A stretch of DNA of 64,000 bases from assembly GCF_003369795.1 (NCBI RefSeq), contig NZ_CP026730.1:4951001-5015000 (forward strand), written 5' to 3'. Both the position numbers and the translations under genes were made by a program. The notes beneath the pieces were generated by a model. That model had not been told where the DNA came from and did no database searches. It saw only the letters and a program-made list of their open reading frames with translations. Of the stretch, positions 26,029 through 33,906 are shown one piece after another (position 1 is the first letter of the stretch; the number at the start of each line of letters is the position of its first letter). The stretch is from Streptomyces sp. CB09001. Lineage in GTDB: Bacteria; Actinomycetota; Actinomycetes; Streptomycetales; Streptomycetaceae.

Positions 26029-26619
26029 TCACTTCAGGCGGTCCCGGATTCGGTCCCGCATCGACGCCATCGTGAATCCGCGCGGGTCCACCTTGCCCGG
26101 CTGCCACTCCAGGTGGCCGATGACGGACCGCTCGTTCCAGCCGTGGTGGCGGCACACGGCCGCGGCGGCCCGCTCGATCGCCTCCAGCTGCGCCGCCGGC
26201 CAGGGGTCGTCCCCGTCGCCCAGGTTCTCGCACTCGAAGCCGTAGAAGTGCCGGTTGCCGTCGGTGTTCGCCTCGTTGTCCCGGGGCAGCGCCTTCTCCG
26301 CGATCACCGCGCGCAGGACGTCGTCGTCGCCGAGGCCGGCGTGGTTGGCCCTGCCGTACCCGACCAGGTGGACCTTGCCGTCCTTGGTGACGACCCCGTG
26401 GCACAGCGGGCCCGGCAGACCCTCGTAGCCCTTGCGGCAGATGTCCACCGTCCGCGCGCTGCCCTTGGTGACCGTGTGGTGGATCATCACTCCGTGCACG
26501 GGGCCCCACGGGCCCTTGTGGTTGCGGTTGTGGTCCGGCCAGTCGCCGACCTGGACGACGGTGAGGCCCTCCGCCTTCAGTGCCTTGAGGAAACTGCTCG
26601 CGGACATGGGTGAGGCCAC
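26029..26619 (-). CDS. N-acetylmuramoyl-L-alanine amidase (Amidase_2/PGRP fold)
   Basis: 196 residues from a GTG with AAGGAG six bases upstream. It is a zinc-dependent amidase: first His in HGVMIHHTVTKGSA, later ligands and Tyr/His region in NRHFYGFECENLGDGDDPWP and NERSVIGHLEWQPGKVDPRG. There is no signal peptide, so it would need another export route or be released by lysis, like phage-type endolysins. No phage genes surround it. It is divergent from the encapsulin gene with about 295 bases between. Confidence 0.85.
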   Translation of the reverse strand: MASPMSASSFLKALKAEGLTVVQVGDWPDHNRNHKGPWGPVHGVMIHHTVTKGSARTVDICRKGYEGLPGPLCHGVVTKDGKVHLVGYGRANHAGLGDDDVLRAVIAEKALPRDNEANTDGNRHFYGFECENLGDGDDPWPAAQLEAIERAAAAVCRHHGWNERSVIGHLEWQPGKVDPRGFTMASMRDRIRDRLK

Positions 26620-26913
26620 GGCCGACTCCTTCCCGCTGCGCGACGACCGCCCGACGCGACCGCCTCGTACGGAGCTTGTACCGAAACGGAGCAACTCCTA
26701 TTACTTGTTCGGTCCGTGTGCGAGTCGTTTCGGACAATCTCATCCCGGCCAGGCGGTGCCGAAGTCGAAACAAGCCCCCATATCTGCCCCGGCCGCGAGT
26801 GATCCATTCCCGCTCTTTCGTGTAATAGCACCGGCACGCTCCGTGAGGAAGGCTGGTCCACGCACATCGATGCCGGGCCCAGTCGTCCGGCATGACCGGG
26901 AGGGCAATTCCTT

Positions 26914-28320
26914 ATGTCGGTAGGCGAAGAGGTCCGCACCGAGCAGACCAGGCCGCAGCAGAGCCTCGGCACGGCGGCCGCGCGGAACCTGGCCACCACC
27001 ACCAAGTCCGTTCCTCAGATGCAGGAGATCAGCTCGCGCTGGCTGCTGCGCTCGCTCCCCTGGGTGGACATCCAGGGCGGCACGTACCGGGTCAACCGGC
27101 GTCTGACCTTCGCCGTCGGCGACGGCCGCGTGACGTTCGTGAAGACCGGCGACCGCGTCGAGGTCATTCCCGCGGAGCTGGGCGAGCTGCCGGCCCTGCG
27201 GTCGTACGAGGACGACGAGGTCCTGTCGGAACTTGCTCAGCGCTGCGAGCAGCGGGAGTTCGGCCCCGGCGAGGTGATCGCCTCGTTCGGCGCGCGGGCG
27301 GACGAGGTCTACCTGCTGGCGCACGGCAGGATCGAGAAGATCGGCACCGGTCCCTACGGCGACGACGCGGTGCTCGGCGTCCTCGCCGACGGCGCCTACT
27401 TCGGCGACCAGGCCCTCCTCGACGGGGACGCCATCTGGGAGTACAGCGCCCGCACGGTCACCGCCTGCACGGTGCTCGTGCTGCCCCGGCAGGAGGTGGA
27501 CCAGGTCGCGGAGCGTGCCGACTCCCTGCGCGACCACCTGGAGCAGCAGCGCGCGATCCCGGAGCAGCGCACCAACAGGCACGGTGAGAAGGAGATCGAC
27601 CTCTCGGCCGGCCACAGCGGCGAGCCGGACATCCCGCACACCTTCGTCGACTACGAGGCCCGGCCCCGTGAGTACGAACTGAGCGTCGCCCAGACCGTGC
27701 TGCGCATCCACTCGCGCGTGGCCGACCTGTACAACCAGCCGATGAACCAGACCGAGCAGCAGATCCGCCTGACGGTCGAGGCGCTGAAGGAGCGCCAGGA
27801 GCACGAACTCATCAACAACCGCGAGTTCGGCCTGCTGCACAACTGCGAGTACGACCAGCGCATCCAGCCGCACGACGGCGTGCCCGGTCCTGACGACCTC
27901 GACGAACTGCTGAGCCGCCGGCGCGGCACCAAGCTGCTCCTCGCCCACCCGCGCGCCATCGCCGCCATCGGCCGCGAGCTCAACAAGCGCGGTCTCGTCC
28001 CCGAGACCATCGACGTCGCCGGGAACCGCATCCCGACCTGGCGCGGTGTGCCCATCTACCCGTGCAACAAGATCCCGGTCACCGAAGCCCGTACGTCCTC
28101 GATCATCGCGATGCGTACCGGCGAGCAGGACCAGGGCGTCATCGGCCTGCGCGCCACCGGCATCCCGGACGAGATCGAGCCGAGTCTGTCGGTGCGCTTC
28201 ATGGGGATCAACGAGCAGGCGGTCATCAAGTACCTGGTCACCGCCTACTACTCGGCCGCGGTCCTCGTGCCGGACGCGCTCGGCGTGCTGGAGAACGTCG
28301 AGATCGGCCGCTGGCGGTGA
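26914..28320 (+). CDS. eshA: Family 2B encapsulin shell protein with cyclic-nucleotide-binding domain (EshA type)
   Basis: 468 residues; GGGAGGG lies nine bases before the ATG. Residues 1-50 form an extended N-arm. An HK97-type shell fold is split by an inserted cNMP-binding domain at about 95-205 (REFGPGEVIASFGARADEVY; pocket region YFGDQALLDGDAIWEYSART, without the usual RA of cAMP receptors). The shell fold resumes from about 230 (DIPHTFVDYEARPREYELSV; LLAHPRAIAAIGRELNKRGL; C-terminal VLVPDALGVLENVEIGRWR). Family knowledge: EshA was first studied as a cNMP-binding developmental protein and is now placed among family 2B encapsulins that build icosahedral compartments. The next gene is the likely cargo. 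Confidence 0.88.
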   Translation: MSVGEEVRTEQTRPQQSLGTAAARNLATTTKSVPQMQEISSRWLLRSLPWVDIQGGTYRVNRRLTFAVGDGRVTFVKTGDRVEVIPAELGELPALRSYEDDEVLSELAQRCEQREFGPGEVIASFGARADEVYLLAHGRIEKIGTGPYGDDAVLGVLADGAYFGDQALLDGDAIWEYSARTVTACTVLVLPRQEVDQVAERADSLRDHLEQQRAIPEQRTNRHGEKEIDLSAGHSGEPDIPHTFVDYEARPREYELSVAQTVLRIHSRVADLYNQPMNQTEQQIRLTVEALKERQEHELINNREFGLLHNCEYDQRIQPHDGVPGPDDLDELLSRRRGTKLLLAHPRAIAAIGRELNKRGLVPETIDVAGNRIPTWRGVPIYPCNKIPVTEARTSSIIAMRTGEQDQGVIGLRATGIPDEIEPSLSVRFMGINEQAVIKYLVTAYYSAAVLVPDALGVLENVEIGRWR

Positions 28321-28344
28321 CGTCGCTGTTTCGAACGCCGTGTT

Positions 28345-28362
28345 CCCGCCCTCCTGGGCGGG
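28345..28362 (+). terminator. Intercistronic hairpin between shell and cargo genes
   Basis: A 7-base stem (28345-28351 with 28356-28362) with a tcct loop lies 25 bases after the shell stop and 44 bases before the cargo start. It is too short for strong termination but could weaken read-through or protect the shell mRNA end, keeping cargo below shell levels. Confidence 0.5.
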
Positions 28363-28405
28363 TACACCCCCGAGGTACGGACGGGCCCAGGGGGAAGGTG
28401 AGTCC

Positions 28406-29566
28406 ATGACGGAGACCCGGCGCGGCGCCACCGCGACGTGCCGTCCCACGGGGACGCCGGAAAGGCAAGGACCCATCGGCACACAGCGCGAGAAGGAGCC
28501 GGCGGAGTCGTCCGACGGACAGGGGCAGGCGGTGGTCGAAGGGCACGAGGCGGCCGTGCTCCTGAGTGAGTCACGAGCGTCGGTCGATCCCGCACTGCGG
28601 TCCGCCATCGCGACGCTGCCCGAGTCGATGCGGCGGATCGCGCTCTACCACTTCGGTTGGCAGCACGCGGACGGCACACCCGCGGCAGGCAACGCGGGCA
28701 AGGCGATCCGCCCCGCGCTCGTCCTCACCGCGGCCGCCGCGCTCGGCGGCCCGGCGGCCCGCGCGGCGGCGGTCCGGGCCGCGGCGGCGGTGGAACTGGT
28801 CCACAACTTCACCCTGCTGCACGACGACGTGATGGACCGCGACGCCACCCGGCGTCACCGGCCGACCGTGTGGACCGTGTTCGGCGACGCCGACGCGATC
28901 CTCGCCGGGGACGCACTTCAGGCGCTTGCCCTGCGGCTGCTCGCCGCGGACCCGCATCCGGCGTCCGCCGCGGCGGCCACCCGGCTCGCCGACTGCGTCA
29001 TGGAGCTGTGCGAGGGCCAGCACGCGGACACGGCGATGGAGCGGCGCCCGCCGGGCGAGGTGACCCTCGACGAGACGCTCGCCATGGCCGAGGCCAAGAC
29101 GGGTGCCCTGCTGGGCTGCGCCTGTGCCGTCGGCGCGCTGTACGCGGGTGCCGCCACGGATGACGTCGAGGCCCTGGACGCCTTCGGCCGTGAGGCAGGG
29201 ATGGCCTTCCAGCTCATCGACGACGTCATCGGCATATGGGGCGACCCGCGCCACACCGGCAAGCCGGCACGTGCGGATCTGGCCGCCCGCAAGAAGTCAC
29301 TGCCGGTGGTCGCCGCCCTCACCTCCGGCACCCCGGCCGCCGCCGAACTGGCCGAGCTGTACACCGGCCCGTACGACGAGGACAAGGAGGACCTGGAGCG
29401 CACCGCCCTGGCCGTGGAGCGGGCCGGCGGCCGGGACTGGGCGCAGACCCAGGCGGCCGACCGGATGGCGAGGGCCATGCAGGAGCTGGCGCGTGTCGTG
29501 CCCGAGCCGGAAGCGGCCGGCGGCCTGCTCGCGCTGGCCGAGTTCGTGACCCGGCGCAGTACCTGA
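28406..29566 (+). CDS. Polyprenyl diphosphate synthase, probable encapsulin cargo
   Basis: 386 residues; GGAAGG precedes the ATG. Residues 1-55 are polar and disordered-looking (rich in Gly, Glu, Gln, Arg, Pro) and absent from ordinary synthases; in family 2B systems such an N-terminus directs cargo into the shell. The catalytic part has GKAIRP (98-103), the first Asp-rich motif LLHDDVMDRD (Asp140-144) and the second, QLIDDVIGIWGD (Asp272/273), which bind Mg2+ and allylic diphosphates. It should extend an isoprenoid chain (C15-C20 or longer; length not readable). No terpene cyclase is adjacent, so the final product is open. Confidence 0.87.
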   Translation: MTETRRGATATCRPTGTPERQGPIGTQREKEPAESSDGQGQAVVEGHEAAVLLSESRASVDPALRSAIATLPESMRRIALYHFGWQHADGTPAAGNAGKAIRPALVLTAAAALGGPAARAAAVRAAAAVELVHNFTLLHDDVMDRDATRRHRPTVWTVFGDADAILAGDALQALALRLLAADPHPASAAAATRLADCVMELCEGQHADTAMERRPPGEVTLDETLAMAEAKTGALLGCACAVGALYAGAATDDVEALDAFGREAGMAFQLIDDVIGIWGDPRHTGKPARADLAARKKSLPVVAALTSGTPAAAELAELYTGPYDEDKEDLERTALAVERAGGRDWAQTQAADRMARAMQELARVVPEPEAAGGLLALAEFVTRRST

Positions 29567-29568
29567 GC

Positions 29569-29693
29569 GCCGGCCCGGCCCCCTCGCCCGGCCCGGCGTC
29601 GTGGACCGCCGGGCCGGCCACGCAAGACCCCGGAGCCCGTGCAGGGCCGTACGGCACCTGACCGACGTACGGCCGCACCGCCGACGGCTCCGG
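29569..29693. terminator. Stacked hairpins after the polyprenyl synthase gene
   Basis: First, an 11-base perfect stem (29569-29579 with 29608-29618). Second, a nested structure with outer 8-base arms ccggagcc/ggctccgg (29630-29637, 29686-29693) and inner 7-base arms gccgtac/gtacggc (29646-29652, 29667-29673). Together they fill most of the gap before the next gene and probably end the operon. Confidence 0.6.
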
Positions 29694-29821
29694 TCCGGCG
29701 GGTCCCGCACTTCCCCACGGTGTGCGGGGCCCGCCTCTCTGTCTCTCCCCATGGGGCTCAGGCCCAGCCGCTAGGCTCAACCGCCGTACGCGCAAGCAGT
29801 GTTGAGTCGAAGGGGCGAGGC

Positions 29822-30418
29822 ATGGGTGTGGTGATCCGCACGGCGGGGGAGGGTGACCGGGATCTGGTCGTCCGACTGCTGGACGAGGCCTTCCAGGACG
29901 ATCCGGTGAGCAGTTGGGTCTTTCCCGGCGCGGAGTACCGTCGCCGGACGCACCATCGGCTCATGGCCGCGTTCGCCGACGCCGTCTTCGCGGACGGACG
30001 TGTCGACCTCACCGAGGACGGCGCCGCCTGCGCGCTGTGGCTGCCCGTCCCGGCGGACGAGCACGAGGGCGCCGAGGGCGGCCCCGCCCTGATCCGTGAG
30101 GCCGTCGACCCGGAGAACGAGCGCGTGGAGCTGATAGCCCGGCTCACGGACGGGATCCACCCCTCCGGCCGGGCTCACGCGTACCTGTGGATGATCGGCG
30201 TGGTCCCGGGGCGGCAGGGCGAGGGCCTGGGCACCGCGCTGATCGAGAGCGTCCTCGACCGCTGCGACCGCGAAGGGCTGCCCGCCTATCTCGAGGCGAG
30301 CAGTGCCCGCGGGAAGGCGCTCTACGAACGTCTGGGTTTCGAGTTCACCGGCCGGGCCCTGGATCTGCCGGACGGTCCCCGTATGTGGCCGATGTGGCGC
30401 GAGCCGCGGACTCCGTGA
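29822..30418 (+). CDS. GNAT-family N-acetyltransferase
   Basis: 198 residues from ATG, preceded by aaggggcgagg. The acetyl-CoA site is in YLWMIGVVPGRQGEGLGTAL (residues about 122-141), followed by AYLEASSARGKALYERLGFE. The N-terminal half (AFQDDPVSSWVFPGAEYRRR) matches the subgroup that often modifies small-molecule amines. The substrate is unknown. It stands between the encapsulin operon and a DHFR-like gene with separate spacing. Confidence 0.8.
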   Translation: MGVVIRTAGEGDRDLVVRLLDEAFQDDPVSSWVFPGAEYRRRTHHRLMAAFADAVFADGRVDLTEDGAACALWLPVPADEHEGAEGGPALIREAVDPENERVELIARLTDGIHPSGRAHAYLWMIGVVPGRQGEGLGTALIESVLDRCDREGLPAYLEASSARGKALYERLGFEFTGRALDLPDGPRMWPMWREPRTP

Positions 30419-30493
30419 TCGCGTCATCCCCTCCCCTGACAACTACACATGGAGTACTGTGCCCGTAGTGGTCAACATGAAGGGGAGACCGGT

Positions 30494-31078
30494 TTGCGCA
30501 AACTCACGTACTTCATCGCCTGTTCGATCGACGGCTTCATCGGCGGTCCGGACGGCGACGCGTCGTTCATGATCCCGTTCGTCGACGAGGAGTTCTTCGA
30601 GTTCCTGAAGTCGGAGTATCCGGAGACACTGCCGACCCACGGCCGTCGTCCGCTGGGCATCGACGACCTGCCGAACAAGCGGTTCGACACGATCGTGCAG
30701 GGACGCGCCAGTTACGACCTGGCCCTCAAGGAGGGCGTCACCAGCCCCTATGCCCACCTGCGCGAATACGTCGCCTCGCGCACGCTCACGGAGTCGCCCG
30801 ACCCGAACGTCGAGATCATCTCGACGGATCTGGTCGGCAGGGTCCGGGAGCTGAAGGCCGAGGACAGCGCCTTCGGCATCTATCTGTGCGGCGGATCGGC
30901 CGTGGCCGGTGAGCTGGTCGATGAGGTGGACGAACTGGTCGTCAAGACCTACCCCCTGGTGCTCGGCACCGGCATGCCGATGTTCGGCTCGGGCTTCGAG
31001 GTCTCCGCATTCGCGCCGGACTCGGTGCGGACCTTCGGCAACGGCGTCGTGGTGCGTACATACCACCGCAAGCGCTGA
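30494..31078 (+). CDS. Dihydrofolate reductase-fold protein (RibD C-terminal family)
   Basis: 194 residues from a TTG at 30494, which has GGGGAG five bases upstream; other in-frame starts lack this. Residues begin LRKLTYFIACSIDGFIGGPD, the first strand and loop of the RibD C-terminal/DHFR-like fold. Further features are FDTIVQGRASYDLALKEG and AFGIYLCGGSAVAGELVDEV, the NADPH-binding loop. These proteins are mostly uncharacterised reductases, distinct from FolA. Monocistronic. Confidence 0.82.
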   Translation: MRKLTYFIACSIDGFIGGPDGDASFMIPFVDEEFFEFLKSEYPETLPTHGRRPLGIDDLPNKRFDTIVQGRASYDLALKEGVTSPYAHLREYVASRTLTESPDPNVEIISTDLVGRVRELKAEDSAFGIYLCGGSAVAGELVDEVDELVVKTYPLVLGTGMPMFGSGFEVSAFAPDSVRTFGNGVVVRTYHRKR

Positions 31079-31104
31079 GCGGCCGGCCGCTTTAACCTGG
31101 AGGT

Positions 31105-31326
31105 ATGGACAGCGACACGTACGCCTGTCCCGTGTGCGGACAGCCAGTCGAAGCGGTCGTCCGGCGCCACAAGACGCTGGGCATATGGGTACCGGAATGG
31201 GCCCCGGGCCCGTGCGGCAACCCGGAGTGCGAGGCGGGTCCCGGGAAGAACGCCAGGGCCCCCGAAGCCGAGGCACGGCCCGGGAGGCCGGAGCACTCCC
31301 GGGAGTCGGTCACCGAGAACCCCTGA
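31105..31326 (+). CDS. Small zinc-ribbon-like protein
   Basis: 73 residues, with ggagg before the ATG. Four Cys are arranged as CPVCGQ near the N-terminus and CGNPEC 30 residues later, a likely single zinc site. The C-terminal third is polar and disordered (Glu, Pro, Arg). Function unknown. It begins 26 bases after the DHFR-like gene and may be co-transcribed with it; a strong bidirectional hairpin separates it from sodN. Confidence 0.7.
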   Translation: MDSDTYACPVCGQPVEAVVRRHKTLGIWVPEWAPGPCGNPECEAGPGKNARAPEAEARPGRPEHSRESVTENP

Positions 31327-31338
31327 CCACGACAACGC

Positions 31339-31375
31339 CGAAGGGGCCCGGCCAGGATGGCGCCGGGCCCCTTCG
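31339..31375. terminator. Bidirectional hairpin terminator between the zinc-ribbon gene and sodN
   Basis: A 14-base perfect stem (31339-31352 with 31362-31375) with a 9-base loop, between the convergent stops. Confidence 0.85.
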
Positions 31376-31433
31376 GGCTGCCCTGCGGCCTGCGATGGTG
31401 CACCGATCGCCGGCCCCGGGATGCTGACGTCCG

Positions 31434-31829
31434 TCAGGCCTTCTTGGTCTCCCAGAAGATCTTGTCGATCTGGGCGATGTAGTCCAGGGCCTTCTGGCCG
31501 GTCGCCGGGTCCTTCGAGCCCTTGGCGGCCGAGAGGGCCTTGAGGGTGTCGTTGACCAGCTGGTGCAGCTCCGGGTACTTCTCGAAGTGCGGGGGCTTGA
31601 AGTAGTCGCTCCACAGCACGGAGACGTGGTGCTTCGCGAGCTCGGCGCGCTGCTCCTTGATGACCGTGGCGCGCGTCTGGAAGTGCGGGTCGTCGTTGCC
31701 GGCCATCTTCTCCTGGACGGCCTTCACCGACTCCGCCTCGATGCGGGCCTGGGCAGGGTCGTACACGCCGCAGGGCAGGTCGCAGTGGGCGCTGACCGTG
31801 ACCTTGGGGGCAAACAGGCGGGAAAGCAT
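31434..31829 (-). CDS. sodN: Nickel-containing superoxide dismutase
   Basis: 131 residues from ATG. A 14-residue leader (MLSRLFAPKVTVSA) is followed by HCDLPCGVYDP, the nickel hook in which the new N-terminal His, Cys2 and Cys6 bind Ni after cleavage. The remainder is the four-helix bundle ending QIDKIFWETKKA. It converts superoxide to oxygen and peroxide. The maturation protease gene sodX is divergent, starting 143 bases away. Expression is nickel-dependent in S. coelicolor; no Nur-type box was recognised here. Confidence 0.97.
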   Translation of the reverse strand: MLSRLFAPKVTVSAHCDLPCGVYDPAQARIEAESVKAVQEKMAGNDDPHFQTRATVIKEQRAELAKHHVSVLWSDYFKPPHFEKYPELHQLVNDTLKALSAAKGSKDPATGQKALDYIAQIDKIFWETKKA

Positions 31830-31971
31830 GAAGCGTTCCTTCCTCGTGATCGTCTTCTCAGGGGGGACATTACTCCCTGGGAGACCTGATTTCGCGGGTG
31901 CCCCCGTGGGCTTAGGACAAAAGTCCGGGGTGAGACTGAGACTGGTGGAGGAAAGACCGGGGAGGTGCCGG

Positions 31972-32412
31972 GTGATGCCGGAGCAACTGTCGCAGGAGAC
32001 CGAGCGCTCGAGAGGGGCGTTGCCCTTCGGGCCGGCCGAGGTGACCGGGCCGTCGATGGTGCCCACGCTGCACCACGGGGATGTGCTGCTCGTGCACTGG
32101 GGGGCCCGGGTCCGGCCGGGTGACGTGGTCGTGCTGCGGCACCCCTTCCAGCAGGACCTGCTCGTGGTCAAGCGGGCGGCCGAACGGCGCGGGGCCGGCT
32201 GGTGGGTGCTCGGGGACAACGCGTTCGCGGGCGGGGACAGCACCGACTACGGGGTGGTCCCGCAGGACCTCGTGCTGGGCCGGGTCCGGTTCCGGTACCG
32301 GCCGCCGCGGGCGGGTCAGCGTTCGCCGCTCGCCGTGGTCCGCTGGGCGCTGTCGGCGGTCAGGCCGGTGCTGGCCGACCGGTCCGCCTCCAGGCGCTTG
32401 CGGGCGCGGTAG
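31972..32412 (+). CDS. sodX: SodX, nickel SOD leader peptidase (S26 family)
   Basis: 146 residues from a GTG with GGAGG six bases upstream; the ATG one codon later is the alternative. It is a signal-peptidase-like Ser/Lys protease: Ser in VTGPSMVPTLHHGD and Lys in LLVVKRAAERR, then GDNAFAGGDSTDYGVV. There is no clear membrane span, fitting a cytoplasmic processor of the SodN leader. Its last 97 bases overlap the 3' end of the convergent CGNR gene, so the Arg-rich tail (about 32 residues) is encoded opposite that gene. Confidence 0.92.
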   Translation: MMPEQLSQETERSRGALPFGPAEVTGPSMVPTLHHGDVLLVHWGARVRPGDVVVLRHPFQQDLLVVKRAAERRGAGWWVLGDNAFAGGDSTDYGVVPQDLVLGRVRFRYRPPRAGQRSPLAVVRWALSAVRPVLADRSASRRLRAR

Positions 32413-32945
32413 GCCGCCACGTTGGCGCGGGTGGCGCAGCGGTCGGAGCAGTAGCGGCGGGAGCGGTTGGTGGAGGTGTCCAGGTAGGCGTTGCGGCAGG
32501 GGGCCGCCTCGCACAGGCCCAGCCGGTCGACCCCGTACTCGGTGAGGTGGAAGGCCAGGCCCATCGCCGCGATGGCCGCGAAACCGGCCGTCGCGTTGGA
32601 GGGGTGGTCCGCCAGATGCATGTGCCACAGCGGGCTGCCGTCCTCCGCGCGGTGGTCGTGGCCGGAGATCTGCGGGCTCACCGGGAACTCCAGGAGCAGT
32701 GAGTTCAGCAGGTCCACGGCGAGGGTCTCGTCGCCGCCGTCGGCCGCCTCGAAGACCGCGCGCAGCCGCCCCCGGACCGAGCGGAAGCGCGTCACGTCGG
32801 CGTCGGACGCGCGCCGGGCCGCCGACTGGTTGGCCCCGAAGAGCTCACGGACGGCCTCCACCGAGGTCAGGGAGTCCTGTCCCCGCGACGGTTCCTCGGT
32901 GTTGACGAGACGTACGGCATAGTCCGAGTAATAGGCCAGTTCCAC
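32316..32945 (-). CDS. CGNR zinc-finger / ABATE-domain regulator
   Basis: 209 residues from GTG (MELAYYSDYAVRLVNTEEP). The N-terminal ABATE domain (about 1-140) is followed by a stress-response zinc ribbon, LCEAAPCRNAYLDTSTNRSR then RYCSDRCATRANVAAYRARK, matching CGNR-type proteins although CGN is replaced by CRN. It is a predicted transcription factor of unknown ligand. The final ~32 residues lie in the overlap with sodX and extend past the zinc ribbon. Confidence 0.85.
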   Translation of the reverse strand: MELAYYSDYAVRLVNTEEPSRGQDSLTSVEAVRELFGANQSAARRASDADVTRFRSVRGRLRAVFEAADGGDETLAVDLLNSLLLEFPVSPQISGHDHRAEDGSPLWHMHLADHPSNATAGFAAIAAMGLAFHLTEYGVDRLGLCEAAPCRNAYLDTSTNRSRRYCSDRCATRANVAAYRARKRLEADRSASTGLTADSAQRTTASGER

Positions 32946-33043
32946 TTGTAGTCCTTACGACGGGGCTCTAGGGTCGTGCCTGCGGTCAGGTAACAGCTGA
33001 CCGTGCTTCCAGGGTATTACGCGACGCAGTACGGAGGGGCCCG

Positions 33044-33844
33044 ATGACGAACGCGGACACGACCACGGCCACCACGGCGACCACTACGACCACCGGGGCG
33101 GGTGCCGACTGGCAGGCCTGGCAGCAGAGCTGGGACCGGCAGCAGGAGTGGTACATGCCGGACCGCGAGGAACGGTTCCGGATCATGCTCGACATGGTCG
33201 AGGCGCTCGTCGGCCCCGCGCCGCGCGTGCTGGACCTGGCCTGCGGCACCGGCACCATCACGGCCCGGCTGCTCGACCGCTTCCCGGACGCCACGAGCAC
33301 CGGCGTGGACCTCGACCCGGCCCTCCTCGCCATCGCCGAGGGCACCTTCGCGGGCGACGAGCGGGTCTCCTTCGTCGCCGCCGACCTCAAGGACCCCGAC
33401 TGGCCGTCGAAGCTGCCGTACGACGCGTACGACGCCGTGCTGACCGCGACGGCCCTGCACTGGTTCCACGCCGAACCCCTCGCGGATCTCTACGGCCGGG
33501 TCGCGGAGCTGGTCCGCGACGGTGGTCTCTTCATGAACGCGGACCACATGATCGACGACACCACGCCCCGGATCAACGCGGCCGAGCGCGCGCAGCGGCA
33601 CGCGCGGATGGACGCCGCCAAGGGTGAGGGCGCGCTGGACTGGTCCGAGTGGTGGCAGCTCGCCGCCAAGGACCCGGTGCTCGCCGGGCCCACCGCCCGC
33701 CGTTTCGAGATCTACGGCGAGCACGCCGACGGCGAGATGCCCTCGGCGGCGTGGCACGCGCGTGTGCTGCGCGAGAAGGGCTTCGGCGAGGCCCGGCCGG
33801 TGTGGTGCTCGCCGTCGGACACCCTGCTGCTGGCGCTCAAGTAG
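33044..33844 (+). CDS. SAM-dependent methyltransferase
   Basis: 266 residues. A Thr-rich tract follows the start (many ACC/ACG codons, residues about 4-18), then a class I methyltransferase domain with VLDLACGTGTITARLL (SAM loop), STGVDLDPALLAIAEG and the post-motif DAVLTATALHWFHAEPLADL. The substrate is unknown. ATG at 33044; a run-in of low-GC promoter-like DNA separates it from the divergent CGNR gene. It ends at a very strong bidirectional terminator. Confidence 0.85.
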   Translation: MTNADTTTATTATTTTTGAGADWQAWQQSWDRQQEWYMPDREERFRIMLDMVEALVGPAPRVLDLACGTGTITARLLDRFPDATSTGVDLDPALLAIAEGTFAGDERVSFVAADLKDPDWPSKLPYDAYDAVLTATALHWFHAEPLADLYGRVAELVRDGGLFMNADHMIDDTTPRINAAERAQRHARMDAAKGEGALDWSEWWQLAAKDPVLAGPTARRFEIYGEHADGEMPSAAWHARVLREKGFGEARPVWCSPSDTLLLALK

Positions 33845-33850
33845 GACCAC

Positions 33851-33892
33851 ACGCCGAGGGGCGGTACGGATCTCCGTACCGCCCCTCGGCGT
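33851..33892. terminator. Bidirectional terminator, 20-base stem
   Basis: 33851-33870 pairs perfectly with 33873-33892 around a 2-base centre. It lies 7 bases past the methyltransferase stop and 15 bases past the convergent ABC ATPase stop, ending both transcripts. Confidence 0.92.
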
Positions 33893-33906
33893 GGTCGTGC
33901 GGACAA

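Noticed and set aside
26029..26619. Amidase as part of a prophage
   Set aside because: No integrase, capsid, tail or attachment sites nearby; single amidases of this type are common in streptomycete chromosomes. The adjacent HK97-fold gene is an encapsulin with its own cNMP domain.
31830..31971. Nur operator between sodN and sodX
   Set aside because: No ttgca-N5-tgcaa-like dyad could be found by eye in the 142-base gap.
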